In this document: positions 23,536 through 33,997 of the stretch, in pieces
Layout of the letters: every line of letters begins with the position of its first letter
Position numbering within the stretch: the stretch's first letter is position 1
Source: Cladosporium sp. IMV 00045
Lineage: Eukaryota > Ascomycota > Dothideomycetes > Cladosporiales > Cladosporiaceae
DNA length: 64,000 nt
Assembly (NCBI GenBank): GCA_001931905.2
Contig: MSJI02000724.1
Span: 27,898-91,897, forward strand
Reading direction: 5' to 3'
The notes under the pieces: model-generated
The model's database searches: none
What the model was told of the DNA's origin: nothing
The model's input: the letters and a program-made list of their open reading frames with translations, nothing else
Program-made: the position numbers and the translations under genes

Positions 23536-23608
23536 TAAGAAATCCCTAAACTAACTCCTAATTAGGTAGGAGGATCCAGCATCTACGCCCGCCGCCCACA
23601 AAAGGAAA
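23536..23608 (+). repeat. Ectopic fragment of the esterase intron/exon-2 boundary
   Basis: About 70 bases (AATCCCTAAACTAACTCC...TAGGTAGGAGGATCCAGCATC...GCCCGCCGCC) match the end of the esterase intron and the start of its second exon. The match is closer to the Y-allele version (about 36805-36875) than to the X one. It sits only in contig X, where Y has about 0.7 kb more sequence. It encodes the last residues and stop codon of the X mucin allele. It looks like filler DNA at a deletion junction or the remnant of a lost esterase copy. Confidence 0.75.
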
Positions 23609-26600
23609 CCGCTGCCGGATCGAAGGGTTGATTGCAGAGTGGGTCATTGGCGGTGGATGTTGGCGAGGTGGTGGATGTTGGCGTGGTGTATGTTGGCGAG
23701 AAAGTCCTGGTGTTATGTCCAGGCATATTCGCCGGTGCAGTTGCCTTCATGTCCCAGTTGGGACACATCGGCGTGCCGCAGACTTTGGTCGTGGTGACGA
23801 CCTCGGAAGACTTTTGCGACTCGCAAATGCAGGAATAAGGCATGTCTGCTGTGACCGAGCGAAGGTCGGGGGCCTCCCCTGATGTCTTCTTCAGGGGTGG
23901 CGTGCTGAGTATCTTTCCAGGAGCTACGCGTGTGCATTTTCCTAGACCGGAGCGTGTGGGCGGAGTGCAAATCTGAGGGACAGGAATTAGCTAGAGAGTT
24001 TGTCTAAGTTTGAGAGATGTTTGGGAACTTACTTCGGGGGGCACCCAGTCGTCACCTTGGTCGTCTAGCGGTGAGATGGCGCCAGAGCTATCAAGAGACA
24101 GACAGACGGAGGTATTCGGCCTGATACCGTTTTCAACTTGGTCGTTGCCGACGGTCAAGTTGGCGCCCAGCGTGCAGGTCTGATTGAAGAATCCATCTTC
24201 TCCTTGTCCTTCATCTTGTTCAGCTGTGAGATTGAACCCACCTGTGGAGTTACTACAAGATGGCGATTCGCCTTCTAGAGCGCCATCGGGCTCATATGGT
24301 ATTGTCACGTTTTGCATGGGACATGAAGAGTTCCGTTCACCGTCTTGTATGCCGTCGGGGCCTTGAATGAGAGTGCCGTTTGCCGGACATGTCGCACCGC
24401 CGGCTACAGTGCCGTTCAGCTTGCAAGATTTGGAGCCCTCAGATCCTTGGTCATCGTCGAAAGTAGGAGCCGTGCCGTTCAACACAGGGCATGGATTCTT
24501 CTTCGGCAGCCCGTTCTGGCCTTGATCATCTAAGACCGAGACATTGATGCCAGGGTACACTGGACATGTCTGGTTGCCGCTGGGAAGACTGCCGTCCTCT
24601 CCTTGTACGTCATCTGGTGCGACCATAACCATAGTTGGGCAAGTGTCGTCTATGACCGAAGTGGTCGTGGCGCTGACGGAACATCCTCGCATGACCGTGC
24701 TGACTGTCTTTGTGCAGGGTGTGTATGTCGAGCCCGCCGACACAGACTCCGTGCAGTATTTTGTCATTTCTGTGGCGGTCTGAGTCGTCGAGCAGCTATC
24801 GAACCGGGCCGTAGTTCTCGCCGTTGCCTCGCATCCCGTTGTGACCTGTCGTTCTGTGCCTGTACAGGTAGTGCCCAGTGAATATCCTGTAGACGTGTTG
24901 CCCATCGTGGTAAAATGGGTGAAGATATTGCATAGTTCTGTGACTTCCGTCACGAATCGGGTCTCGCATTCGCTCTCGCTGTCGGATGAGCTCATCGATC
25001 GAGAAGGCTTTGCTGTGGGTTTCGGCGTCGGTTTGGGAGTGGACTTCCAACTTGGTCTTTCGGTTAAGCCATCAAACGGATCACTGGTCGGAGTTTCAGA
25101 TAGCCTCGCGGTTGGATTGTCCAAAGGCCCCGGTGTCCCCGTAGGATCCGAGTCGTCTGAGCCATTCTCGTCGTCGTCGTTATCGTTGTCGTTATCGTTA
25201 TCATTGTCATTGTCGTTATCATCATCATTGTCGTTATCATCATCGTCGTCGTTATTATCATTGTCATCATTGTCGTCATTGTCGTTATTATCATTATCAT
25301 CATGATCATTATCATGATGGTGCTTATGCTTCCCACACCCAACGAAACAAATATGGATATCGCAAAGAGGGCCGAAACAGCCCTTCCCGCCAGGCTTGAT
25401 GATATCGCAGATCGGGCTGCTGCAATGCACGTCCAAACTCCAGCCGGGAAGCGGACCCTTGATGCCTGGACATGAACCACAAAGTGGGCCACCGGGATGA
25501 GTGTTGCGCGGGAAGCCAGCGATGAATGGGCCTGCGGTGGGCAAAGGGAGGTCTGCTGCTAGGCAGGAGGAGCTGGTTGTGGTGGAGACAGGAGGGAAGA
25601 CGCTGCTTATAGGGAGGAAGCTTTGCTGACCCTCCGGCCAGCAGGCGCCGTATTTTGGGTTGCAGCTGGGGAGGGAGCAGGCTGATTGATCGGTGCCGCT
25701 GGTGGATTTTGAGTTAGCTGGGATATTCATGGAGAGCGAGAGGCGAAGTGGGACTTACCATTTTCCATCCGAACTGCAGCATTGCATTTCAGGGCAGCTC
25801 TTACCGTTGGCTATGCCGCATATGCCGTCCTTACTTTCTGGGTGCTCTGGCGCCGGACATCCATCTCCGGGTGGCATCCAAAAACCGCATGATGGGGCAG
25901 GATACAGTGGCGCTGCAGTGAAAGTCGCAGATGGCGCACCACTAGTCATACTTGGGACCGGGAGTGGTTTGAGTGACATCTCGGTTACTGTGACTGGATC
26001 GATTTTCACCGTGGTGACATAGCTGTACATTACCCCCGACATTACAGTGCAAACGGAGGAAGTAACATCGGGATAGCTTAGAGTTGCAGGTTTATCGAAA
26101 GACAGCGCCGGTAGAGTAAAAGTACAAGGCGGCTTGCATGATGCAGAAGTTGCTGCCTCTTCCCAGTCGCCTGTCTGGATAGTAATTTCGTCTGAGAGCG
26201 TTGGCCAAGACCATGATGAACTAGATGCAGTGGAGTCAGTTGATCCATTGCTACCAGCGCCATCTGGCAGTGTAGCTGGAGAAGTAATGCTTGGGTGGCC
26301 AGATGTGTTCTCGGTAGATTGAGTGGCATGAGTGTTGGTGGGAAGAGAAGATAAGCCGGTTCTCGAGTCTGATGGAGTAGAGAATAAGCTGGTCCTCGAG
26401 TCTGATGGAGTAGAAAATAAGCCGGTCCTCGAGTCTGAGGGAGTAGAGAATAAGCCGGTCCTCGAGCCTCCCTCCGAACGAGTTATCGAAGGCCGAGTGA
26501 AATTTCCCGTCGACAAGACGGTCAATGATTCTTCTGGCAAGCTAGCAGTAGAGTTGTTCACATCCTTGCTTGTGGAAGAAGCAGGGGAAGATCCAGTCAT

Positions 26601-29600
26601 CGAACCTTTCCTTGAGCTGGTGGCTTTGGAACCGTGACTCTTTTGAGTGTTAGTGGGAAGAGTAGTTGATCCGGTCATCGAATCTGTCTCAGAGGAAGTT
26701 CTCGAAGAATGACGGGTGACATTGCTGATCGACGGTAAGCTCGATGAGTCCTCTGGCACACTAGTAGTAGAGTTGTTCCACGGCTTTCTCGTAGTAGATA
26801 GAGGTGTTTGTTCGCTCATCGACTCTGTCTGGGAGACTTTTGTCAAGGAAGAATGACTAGAGTCAATGGTCGCTGTCAAGCTTGTACGGCTCTTTATAAC
26901 ACCTGAAGTAGAATTGTCAAACTTCATAGTGGTGGTCAGAGGACCAACTCCGGTCATCGATCCTTCCTCAGAACTGATTGCCGAAGAAGAATGAAAGGAA
27001 TTACTAGTCGCTGTCGAGCTTGTCTGGCTCTTTGCACCATCTGAAGTAGAATCGTCAGATCCTCTGCTGGTTGTAGATATAGGCCCAGCGCCGGTCAAAG
27101 ATCGAGTATTTGAGCTGGCTATAGTAGTTTGATCAGTCAAACTGCCTGTAGACAGAGCGCTCGATTGACGATTTGTGTGTGTATCGGTAGCGGAGCCATC
27201 CAGTCTAGCACTTGACGTGTCCGAGGGATTGAGATTGGTTGACACCGTATTATGAGATCTCGTGCCAGGCGATTGAGTCTCCGAACTCGCTTCGGAGGAC
27301 TGATGGGTGACCTCGCCAGCCGACGAAACGCTCGATTGGCGGGTGGTGTGGACAGGAACAACAGAACCATCCGGCCCAACGCTCGCAGTAATCGAGAGGC
27401 TGGAATCGATTGATGTCGAATTGGGGAATCTCGTGCCGGTCGACACTGATTTCTTTGTTTGGTGTGTATTTGACGAGGATCCAAGCGTGCCGGTCGGCAA
27501 CCGAGTCTTCGAACTGGCTGTGGGTGATTGTTGAGTGATATCTCCTGTCGACGGAACACTCGATACGGGGTTCGCGCTTACACCAGTAGTGGAGCCTTCC
27601 AGTCTAACACTCGACGTGTCCGAGGTCTTTGGATTGGTCAATGTCGTATTAGGAAAGCTTGGGCCAAGCGACACTGATTTCGTTGTTTCAGGTGCACTTG
27701 ATGATGGTCCCAGCGTGGTATACTTGATTGAATCGGTGTTGGGAACTACGCGTGTGGTCGATGATGATCCAAGCGTGGTATGCGGCCCTGTACCAGTGTT
27801 GGGTGCTTGAACGGCGGTGTTCGTAGAGGTGGAAGATGGGAAGCTGTCTTGGCTCTCTAACGCAGGAATAGAATCTGTCATTCCTCTGCTAGAGGTGTCT
27901 GAAAGGTGGGTTTTTGTTGATGTGACATTCGGGAGTCTGGTGCCCGAAAATGACGAGTGCATGACTCCAAGCGTACTCGATGATGAAGCAAAGGTGCCAT
28001 GCTCGCCTAAACCGGTACTCGGGACCTGAGGAGCTTTTGTAGAAGGTTCTGAAGTTACAACGTTCGAGAGTGAGATGCTAGATTGGCTTTCTGGCGCAGT
28101 GGGTGAAAGATCGGTCGTTCCTGTGCTATAAGTCTCCGAAGAATGGGTCCTTGTCGATGTGGTATTAGGGTATATCGTACCAGGAGATGCGGAGCGCGTG
28201 ACTCCGTGCGAAGTTGATGATGAACCCAGTGTGCCATGCTTTCCCGGATCGGTCTTGGAAGCCAAAATTGAAGCCAGTGCAGAGGAAGACAGATACGAGA
28301 CGCTCGACGTCAATGTTAGGCCTGGTGTCAACGCACCTCCAATATCAGCACTTCCAGAATCTGTGCCACTTGACAGGGTCGAGCTGGCAGAGTTTGTTGA
28401 TGTAAAATTCGGGAATCTCGTGCCCGGAGACGATGAGTGCGTGACTTGGTGAGTGGTCGAAGACGTATCAAAGGTGCCATGCTCTCCTGAATTGGTATTG
28501 GGGATCTGGGAGGAAGCTAGTGCAGAAGACTTCAAGTCTGGGACGCTCGACGTCAAGGTTGGGCCTGTTGTCGACGCACTCCCGAGTCCAGCACTACGAG
28601 AAATCGTACCCGCTGACTGGGCTGACTGGGTCGAAGTGGTATAGTTTGCTGTGCCATCAAATGTGGATGACGGCGATGACTCGATAGAGGAATGCCGTGA
28701 TATACTTGAAGAGCTGGATACACTAGTTATGGCCCCAGGATTCTCAGGAATTGAGGCGCTTTGCGGCGAGCTGGAGCTCAGTATCGTCGTCGAGGGGAGG
28801 TTTTTGCTGTTTAAGTCGCTGGTAGAGTTTGCTGTGCCGTTGAACGTGGCCGACGCTGATGACTCAGACGACTGCCATGATGTACCCGAAGAGCTGGACA
28901 TACTGGTTGTGGCCCCAGCATTATGAGAACCCGAGGCGCTTTGCGACGAACTAGAGCTCAATACTGTCGTTGAGGGGGTGACCTTGCTGATGGATCCTCT
29001 GGTACAGTTTAGTGTGCTGTTGATAGTGGATGATGTCGACTGAGAAGAGTGCCATACTAATACGCCCAAAGTGCTCGATGTGCTGGCGGCGTTTCCGGAG
29101 ATGCTTGCATGCTCAGACGTTGGAGTGCTGTGCAACGAGCCAGTGCTTGGTTTTGTCGTTGAGGAGGCGAGCTTGCTGGCTGATTCGCTAATGTCCAGAC
29201 TAGCGAGGTCGGTGCTACTTTTCTGGATAGGAGATTGCCATGGTGTGGCAGATGAGCTGGATGCGCTGGCAGTGTCCTGGACAGAAACAGTTGCATTCTG
29301 AGGTGGGGAGGTGGCGTACGATGAGCCAGTGCTTAACTTTGTCGTTGTGGAGGTGGGCTTGCTGCTCGAATCGCTGGTGTTTCGACTCGCGCCGCCAGTG
29401 CCATATCCCCCGATAGAAGAATGCCATGGTGTGGCGGACGAGGTAGATGCGCTGGCAGTGTCTTGGGCGTTCATGGCTGGACTCGAAGGAAGTTTTGTAT
29501 CCACCGACGATCTCGTGGTCGAATTCGAGTTTTCCCAGGACTTGGGCTTGCTACTTGATGAGCTCGAAGTAGAGGAAGAGGACCCAATCGCATCACTCGT

Positions 29601-30248
29601 GGCAGTGCCGAGCACTGAGATCGTGGCATTCTCAAAGGTGGAGGTTGTCGAGGAGACAAGCTTGCTGGTCGACGAGCTGGACGTGCTTGGAGGATTACTA
29701 ACAGGAGATGCTGTACTTTGAGAACGGGAAACATCGATCGAAAGGCTCGTGGACTCATCTGAGCTTGGAGATGTCGAGGAGGACGTTTCGCTGGCAGATG
29801 AGCCGGGTGTGCTGGAAGTATCCCCAACAGAATCGGCTGCGGTCTGGGAAAGGGACGCGTCCAGCGACGAAGTTGTATGACACTTCGAGCTTGAGATTTT
29901 CGAATGGGTGTGACTGCTGATCAACTTGCTGCTGTTCAGACACGCATGGATGGTATCCAAAGCCGTAGGCCCATATGTGCCGTTCAATGAACGCCAGTCT
30001 GAACAATTGCCAGCGGCTGCCGTGCCGTTCAGGGGATAAGTGGCATTGGTACTTGGTCCTGGCGACGCATTTCTTGCTTTGATGTGGCCAAACCCTGGAA
30101 AAGTTGGGTCTTGCTCGTGGTGTTTGTTGACTGTGATCTGTTTTGTGGTGATATGGGTCTTGATGATTCGGGGTGCCTCAGCTTTGACAGCTGATAAAAG
30201 TAAGGCAAGGAGGATGCACGCGAGTCGGAAGGCCAGAAGAGTCTTCAT
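23583..30248 (-). CDS. Giant secreted mucin-like protein with hevein-like module, C-terminally truncated X allele
   Basis: Three exons (25759-30248, 24033-25698, 23583-23972), with introns of 60 nt each, give 2181 residues in one frame. I start at the second Met because MKTLLAFRLACILLALLLSA is a clear signal peptide; an upstream ATG at 30275 adds nine residues. Order: signal peptide; Ser/Thr-rich stalk of about 1,300 residues with many NxT/S sites and relaxed repeats (SSTxxxxxxSxSPGTRFPNTTST); 11-residue SRTGLFSTPSD repeats; a Cys-bearing segment; a hevein-like chitin-binding module across splice 1 (CGIANGKSCPEMQCCSSDGKCGTD); a second Cys-rich part ending in GKHKHHH and an Asp/Asn run; a Cys/Thr module (ECETRFVTEVTELC...); acidic DDxQGxxG repeats; and one C-x-C...CGTPMCPNWDM module. 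No GPI signal or enzyme domain is seen. It is probably a cell-wall surface protein. The last residues come from the ectopic esterase fragment. Confidence 0.85.
25167..25320. repeat. Trinucleotide-based tract encoding the Asp/Asn run (X)
   Basis: Imperfect repeats of ATC/GTC/GTT on the plus strand encode about 50 Asp and Asn residues just after GKHKHHH in the mucin. Length and pattern differ from the Y allele, so the tract is evolving by slippage while staying in frame. Confidence 0.85.
26347..26469. repeat. 33-nt tandem repeat in the mucin coding sequence (X)
   Basis: Units beginning CTCGAGTCT occur at 26362, 26395, 26428 and (diverged) 26461, exactly 33 bases apart. They encode the 11-residue unit SRTGLFSTPSD. 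Units are nearly identical to each other, more so than in the Y allele. Confidence 0.92.
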
Positions 30249-31393
30249 TGTGCCCGGCGAGACTGTCCTGATCAATGGTTTAGTTTCCTACCTGTCTGTC
30301 TAGAGATTGATTCAGTGTTACTCGTCGTAGCATCAAAGAGTGTATGCAGGTATGGAGGATTGGAAGTGCAATGAGATTAGTATGCTCTTATGCGAAGAGA
30401 CTAGCGAGGGCTGAGCAAACATGTCCACATGGCGATGTTCTGGCGAGAAGTCGTGTGCTTGCGTCGGCCAAACGCATGCGTCAACAGACTCGAGATAGCA
30501 AACCATTCGATAGGCACCATGTCTGTTGACGTTCGCTTTGCGTTGGCACGAGTGTCCATGTGAGATTGATGAGCTCCTTTGGATCTTTCTGGAAAATGGT
30601 GTTCACAGCGTTTGGAAATGCCTGGTGAATTCTGGATATCAGTCGTCAATCCAAGCGCTATGAACTTAATTTGTGAATCAATGTGTCCAACTACATCGGC
30701 AGAATCGGCCAAGGCTGTACAAGTACCAAGTATGTAAGCACCGGTTCATAACAGGGAACTGCTCTGCCCGTTGAATCGTTTGGCATGAAGTATCCAGGAT
30801 CCTTGATGAAATCACCAGTCCCTCAAGAGTCCATACATACAAGGCGAAAAGGTATGCGGTAGTATACTGCTTTTTTGTGCACAGAATTTGATCTGTGTAC
30901 CACTACCGCGGAGTCGAGGTCTGAAGCGAGATGCCGATTTAGGGCAACACTCCTTGTCAAGAAGACATTCGGCGTCTGATAATAGATCTTCGATGGTCGT
31001 GTAGCCGGGTTGGGGACATCCGTGGCAGTGCTCCAAGAAATAATCAAAGGTATGGAGAGCATCGGCACTAGGATGCCGTAGCGAGATCATGCCGAGGTGG
31101 TGGTCTTACATGAGGGACCTACAGAGGCCTTCCTGGCCCACCTTGGTGGAACAAGCGTGAACAAAGACATGTCTCTTCGAGACAATGGAAAACGGCCGGT
31201 AAAGGGCGGATGGCAGTGGAAGGCGTTTTTCCCGATGTGCCCCTGAGTGAGAAGGCTGACGTACATGCAGTTCACGCTGGAACAACAGGCCTGTCGATGC
31301 TGATTCACAAGACAGCGTCAAGTGTTTCTTCTTGACATTTGAAATATCTTACCCAACCCCGCTGGCCAGATTGTCCTCGGCTGGAGGATATAT

Positions 31394-31418
31394 CGATATC
31401 GATACCTAATCGATATCG
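31394..31418. repeat. Perfect inverted repeat CGATATCGAT / ATCGATATCG (X)
   Basis: Two 10-base arms, each nearly self-complementary, are separated by ACCTA. The element contains GATA cores on both strands. It is kept without change on the Y allele. A dimeric factor-binding site is possible, but function is unknown. Confidence 0.8.
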
Positions 31419-31555
31419 GCATGAAGTGGATGCCAGGAGATTTGATAGCTTCCCGAGAGCCGAGTCGACGGACCAAGCCCTCCACGCCAGATCTATGTAT
31501 AGGGGGATTGCGTTATTAGCAACGGCGACGGATGAGATGAGCGTAGCCGTGGCAG

Positions 31556-31737
31556 GGGGTTGAAAGGAGGAGAAGGAGGAGTAGGAGGAGAGCACAGGCC
31601 GTTAGGAGGAGTGAATGAGCGCATAGGTCGTGGATCTCTCGAAGTCTGGTGGATGGTGTCTTTATTTACTGCACGTCATGGGTAACGGCTCGCCGGGAGC
31701 TCTCACTGTTTGGAGATGGCAGCCAGCAGCGGGAGGG
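31556..31737. repeat. 182-bp right end of contig X, identical to the left end of contig Z
   Basis: These 182 bases read identical to 47649-47830. The corresponding stretch of contig Y differs, for example TCTGGCGGGTGG instead of TCTGGTGGATGG. The two contig ends therefore overlap and belong to the same haplotype. Confidence 0.92.
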
Positions 31738-31757
31738 NNNNNNNNNNNNNNNNNNNN
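31738..31757. other. Assembly gap (20 N)
   Basis: Placeholder gap between contigs X and Y. The sequence to its right begins at the position equivalent to 17333, inside EB1, so the join is not a simple continuation. Confidence 0.98.
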
Positions 31758-31759
31758 AC

Positions 31760-31904
31760 CCAGTACCGCATTGTTCGACCTTCGTGAAGTTGAGCTGGAG
31801 CAGCCCGTTAAGCCAAGCCAGCAGCTCTTGTCTAAGTGAGGGCATACTGTCAGTTCTACGCTGTTTGTTAAAAGGGCGGTGCCTTGGTACCTTGACTCTC
31901 CCAT
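31760..31904 (-). CDS. BIM1: EB1/Bim1, 5' fragment (Y allele)
   Basis: Exon 1 (31891-31904, 14 nt) and exon 2 (31760-31831) of the plus-end-tracking protein are present, coding for MGESRQELLAWLNGLLQLNFTKVEQCGTG. The rest is lost in the gap. Splice sites match the X allele. This is an assembly truncation, not evidence of a broken gene. Confidence 0.9.
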
Positions 31905-33997
31905 GTTGCAATATGTGCGATGTATGTGTAGATGGTCTTCTTTGATCTATTGTCAGGTTGCCCCGTCGCAAGTGGTAACGTGCAAGACCTCTTCTGGAGT
32001 GCAAGCAAGATTCGAATTGTTTGCTTTGCGGATGTGCTGCTGGTGTGTTTTGTTGTGTTGATGGCTACAAAGTCAGGGAACCCCGCTGGTGGTTAGAGGG
32101 ACGCTCTCAGAACGGCTTTGAAGCCTGAGGCATGAAATTGATGCCTTGCTCAACCACTGCTGCTTCTGTTCCCATACCACATCACATACATGTACCTACT
32201 TTACATTCTTACTACCAAACCGTATCGTCAATATTGGTTGCATTCTGACATCCAGCCCGATTTTGTCGGTCTGAAAGATTTTTACGCTATTGCCACCAAA
32301 GCCTCGCTCGTTTCGAACATGTGTCCATGAGATGAAAGAATCCCACCAAGTCAGTGGTGTCAACAGGGAAAATGGGATATTCGATCTCAAACGCAAGTTG
32401 AACAAAGAAGCTCAGATACTTGGTAATGACAGGAGAATACTCAACTTGATCATAGTTCCCTCATGAACATTTCCACCTCCCAGCTGACCTCAAATATTGA
32501 CTAGACATCGACAATCACAAATTTCGGAGCGGTAACATCGCTCGTGATTCTGTTATCAAGCTTCTCGTATACACGTTCGACAAATTAACCCTTGTGAGTT
32601 GATCAACACTGATTTTCCTCTTCGGACGCAATTCCCCCAGACCTTGGCCGAACCGAGGGCGCTAGGGACGCAAGATTAACGGCCCTCTTCAAAAAGGAAG
32701 GTTGCAGTCTGTAGTGCCGTGGCATGTCCAAAAAGCGGGCATTCTGACATCCGAGACGCGAAGTAACCCTATATCAGGATTGCATATCAAGCATGATTGT
32801 ATGTATGGATATGGAGCTTGGTATGGTCGTGTGGTAAGCGCATGCACCGATTCATCATTATCAGGCCTCAGTCTTCCGTTTGAGCGAGGTTGAGTCGGAA
32901 AGAAAAAATCATTCAGCCGCGGAGAACGCAGAGCTTTGGGCTGTTTCCAACCCAGGCGTTGAAACCGTCGCTGTGGGACCCTCAGGCAATATAACATTGT
33001 TAGACGTTCGCATGTTTGCATCGATCAAAACGATCGCGAAACTGGGATCTAAAGAGTGACCATATCTTGATGAGACGGGAAGGCCCAATAGGCCTCGGCA
33101 ACAAGACCGAGCGTCTCCAGGCGATTCCGGGTCGATTGACGCTGTGAAATGACAGTACATGGAATTTGGTGTCGCCCTTATCTAGAAGCGGCTCCAACCT
33201 TGATCCTTGAAGAGAAGGGTTCGAGAGGTTGGTTGACAGGTGGTCTGTGGGCGACTTCCAAAGACGGCCTTGAACCGCGCGATGTTGTTGGAAGGCGATT
33301 TTTGGATGACTCGGGCACCAGAGTTCGGCCAACACCGAATGCAGGCGTTTCCTCCGCGTCGAGTGGCGGGAGTGGTCCCTGTTCTGTCGGAGATATCATC
33401 GTCACTGATTCTGATTTTGACCTGTGCGCGCGAAGACTGGTCGAACGAAGTGAGTTGGCCTTTTCTTCGAACATCACTCATGCCACGAACCCAAGCACGA
33501 CAAGCGTTCACACAAGATTTTGGCAAGACTCGGCCAAGACGGGGTGGCGGCCACATGCGAGGGCTAATCTATGCGGCTCAGGGATCTAGCGCTTTGGGGC
33601 GTTGCATTGGGCGAGGCTTGGTCAAAGATCGCCCGACACTAAAAACCTTATACGACTGGAAATCTCATCTGTAAAGCTTCATGATTCGCTCCGCCATACT
33701 GCCGGACGTGCCAGACTCGCCTGGATAATGTCTTTTGTGGAACCCGATCCACGTTCGCGTGGTATCCGAACACAGCGAAGAGATAGCGGCACGGCGGCAA
33801 CGGATGGAACATTGATTACCGAGGAAGATAGGGTGCTCGCGGCCCTTGCCCACACCAAAGGCGTGGGGAAGTGAGTAAAATGTAAGTAGGGCCACCGTCC
33901 CAGTCGCATTCATTCTCCTGGTTGTCATCTCGTTACTCTCCTCGACACACATCTCGCGAAGCTCACCTGCAACTTCTTGGTCGGTCACGCTGCCACC
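31905..33997. other. EB1-PTR2 divergent promoter region (Y allele)
   Basis: Collinear with 17479-19572 with scattered substitutions and small indels. No open frame is conserved in both alleles over its length. No RNA gene was recognised. Confidence 0.6.

Larger units (their letters stand above)
30249..31737. other. Upstream region of the mucin gene, cut by the contig end
   Basis: This is the left half of the divergent promoter region shared by the mucin and the forkhead gene. It contains the inverted repeat at 31394 and GGAGGA-rich tracts near 31565-31595. Short open frames near 30812-31320 are broken by frameshifts relative to the Y copy (45369-46047), so they are not called as genes. Confidence 0.6.

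Noticed and set aside
24841..25305. Plus-strand frame encoding a long Ser/Leu run
   Set aside because: It is the complement of the Asp/Asn repeat in the mucin exon and has no other support.
30812..31320. Minus-strand open frames upstream of the mucin (HPSADALHTFDYFLEHC...)
   Set aside because: They looked protein-like, but the Y copy (45369-46047) is frameshifted at several places, so there is no sign of coding constraint.
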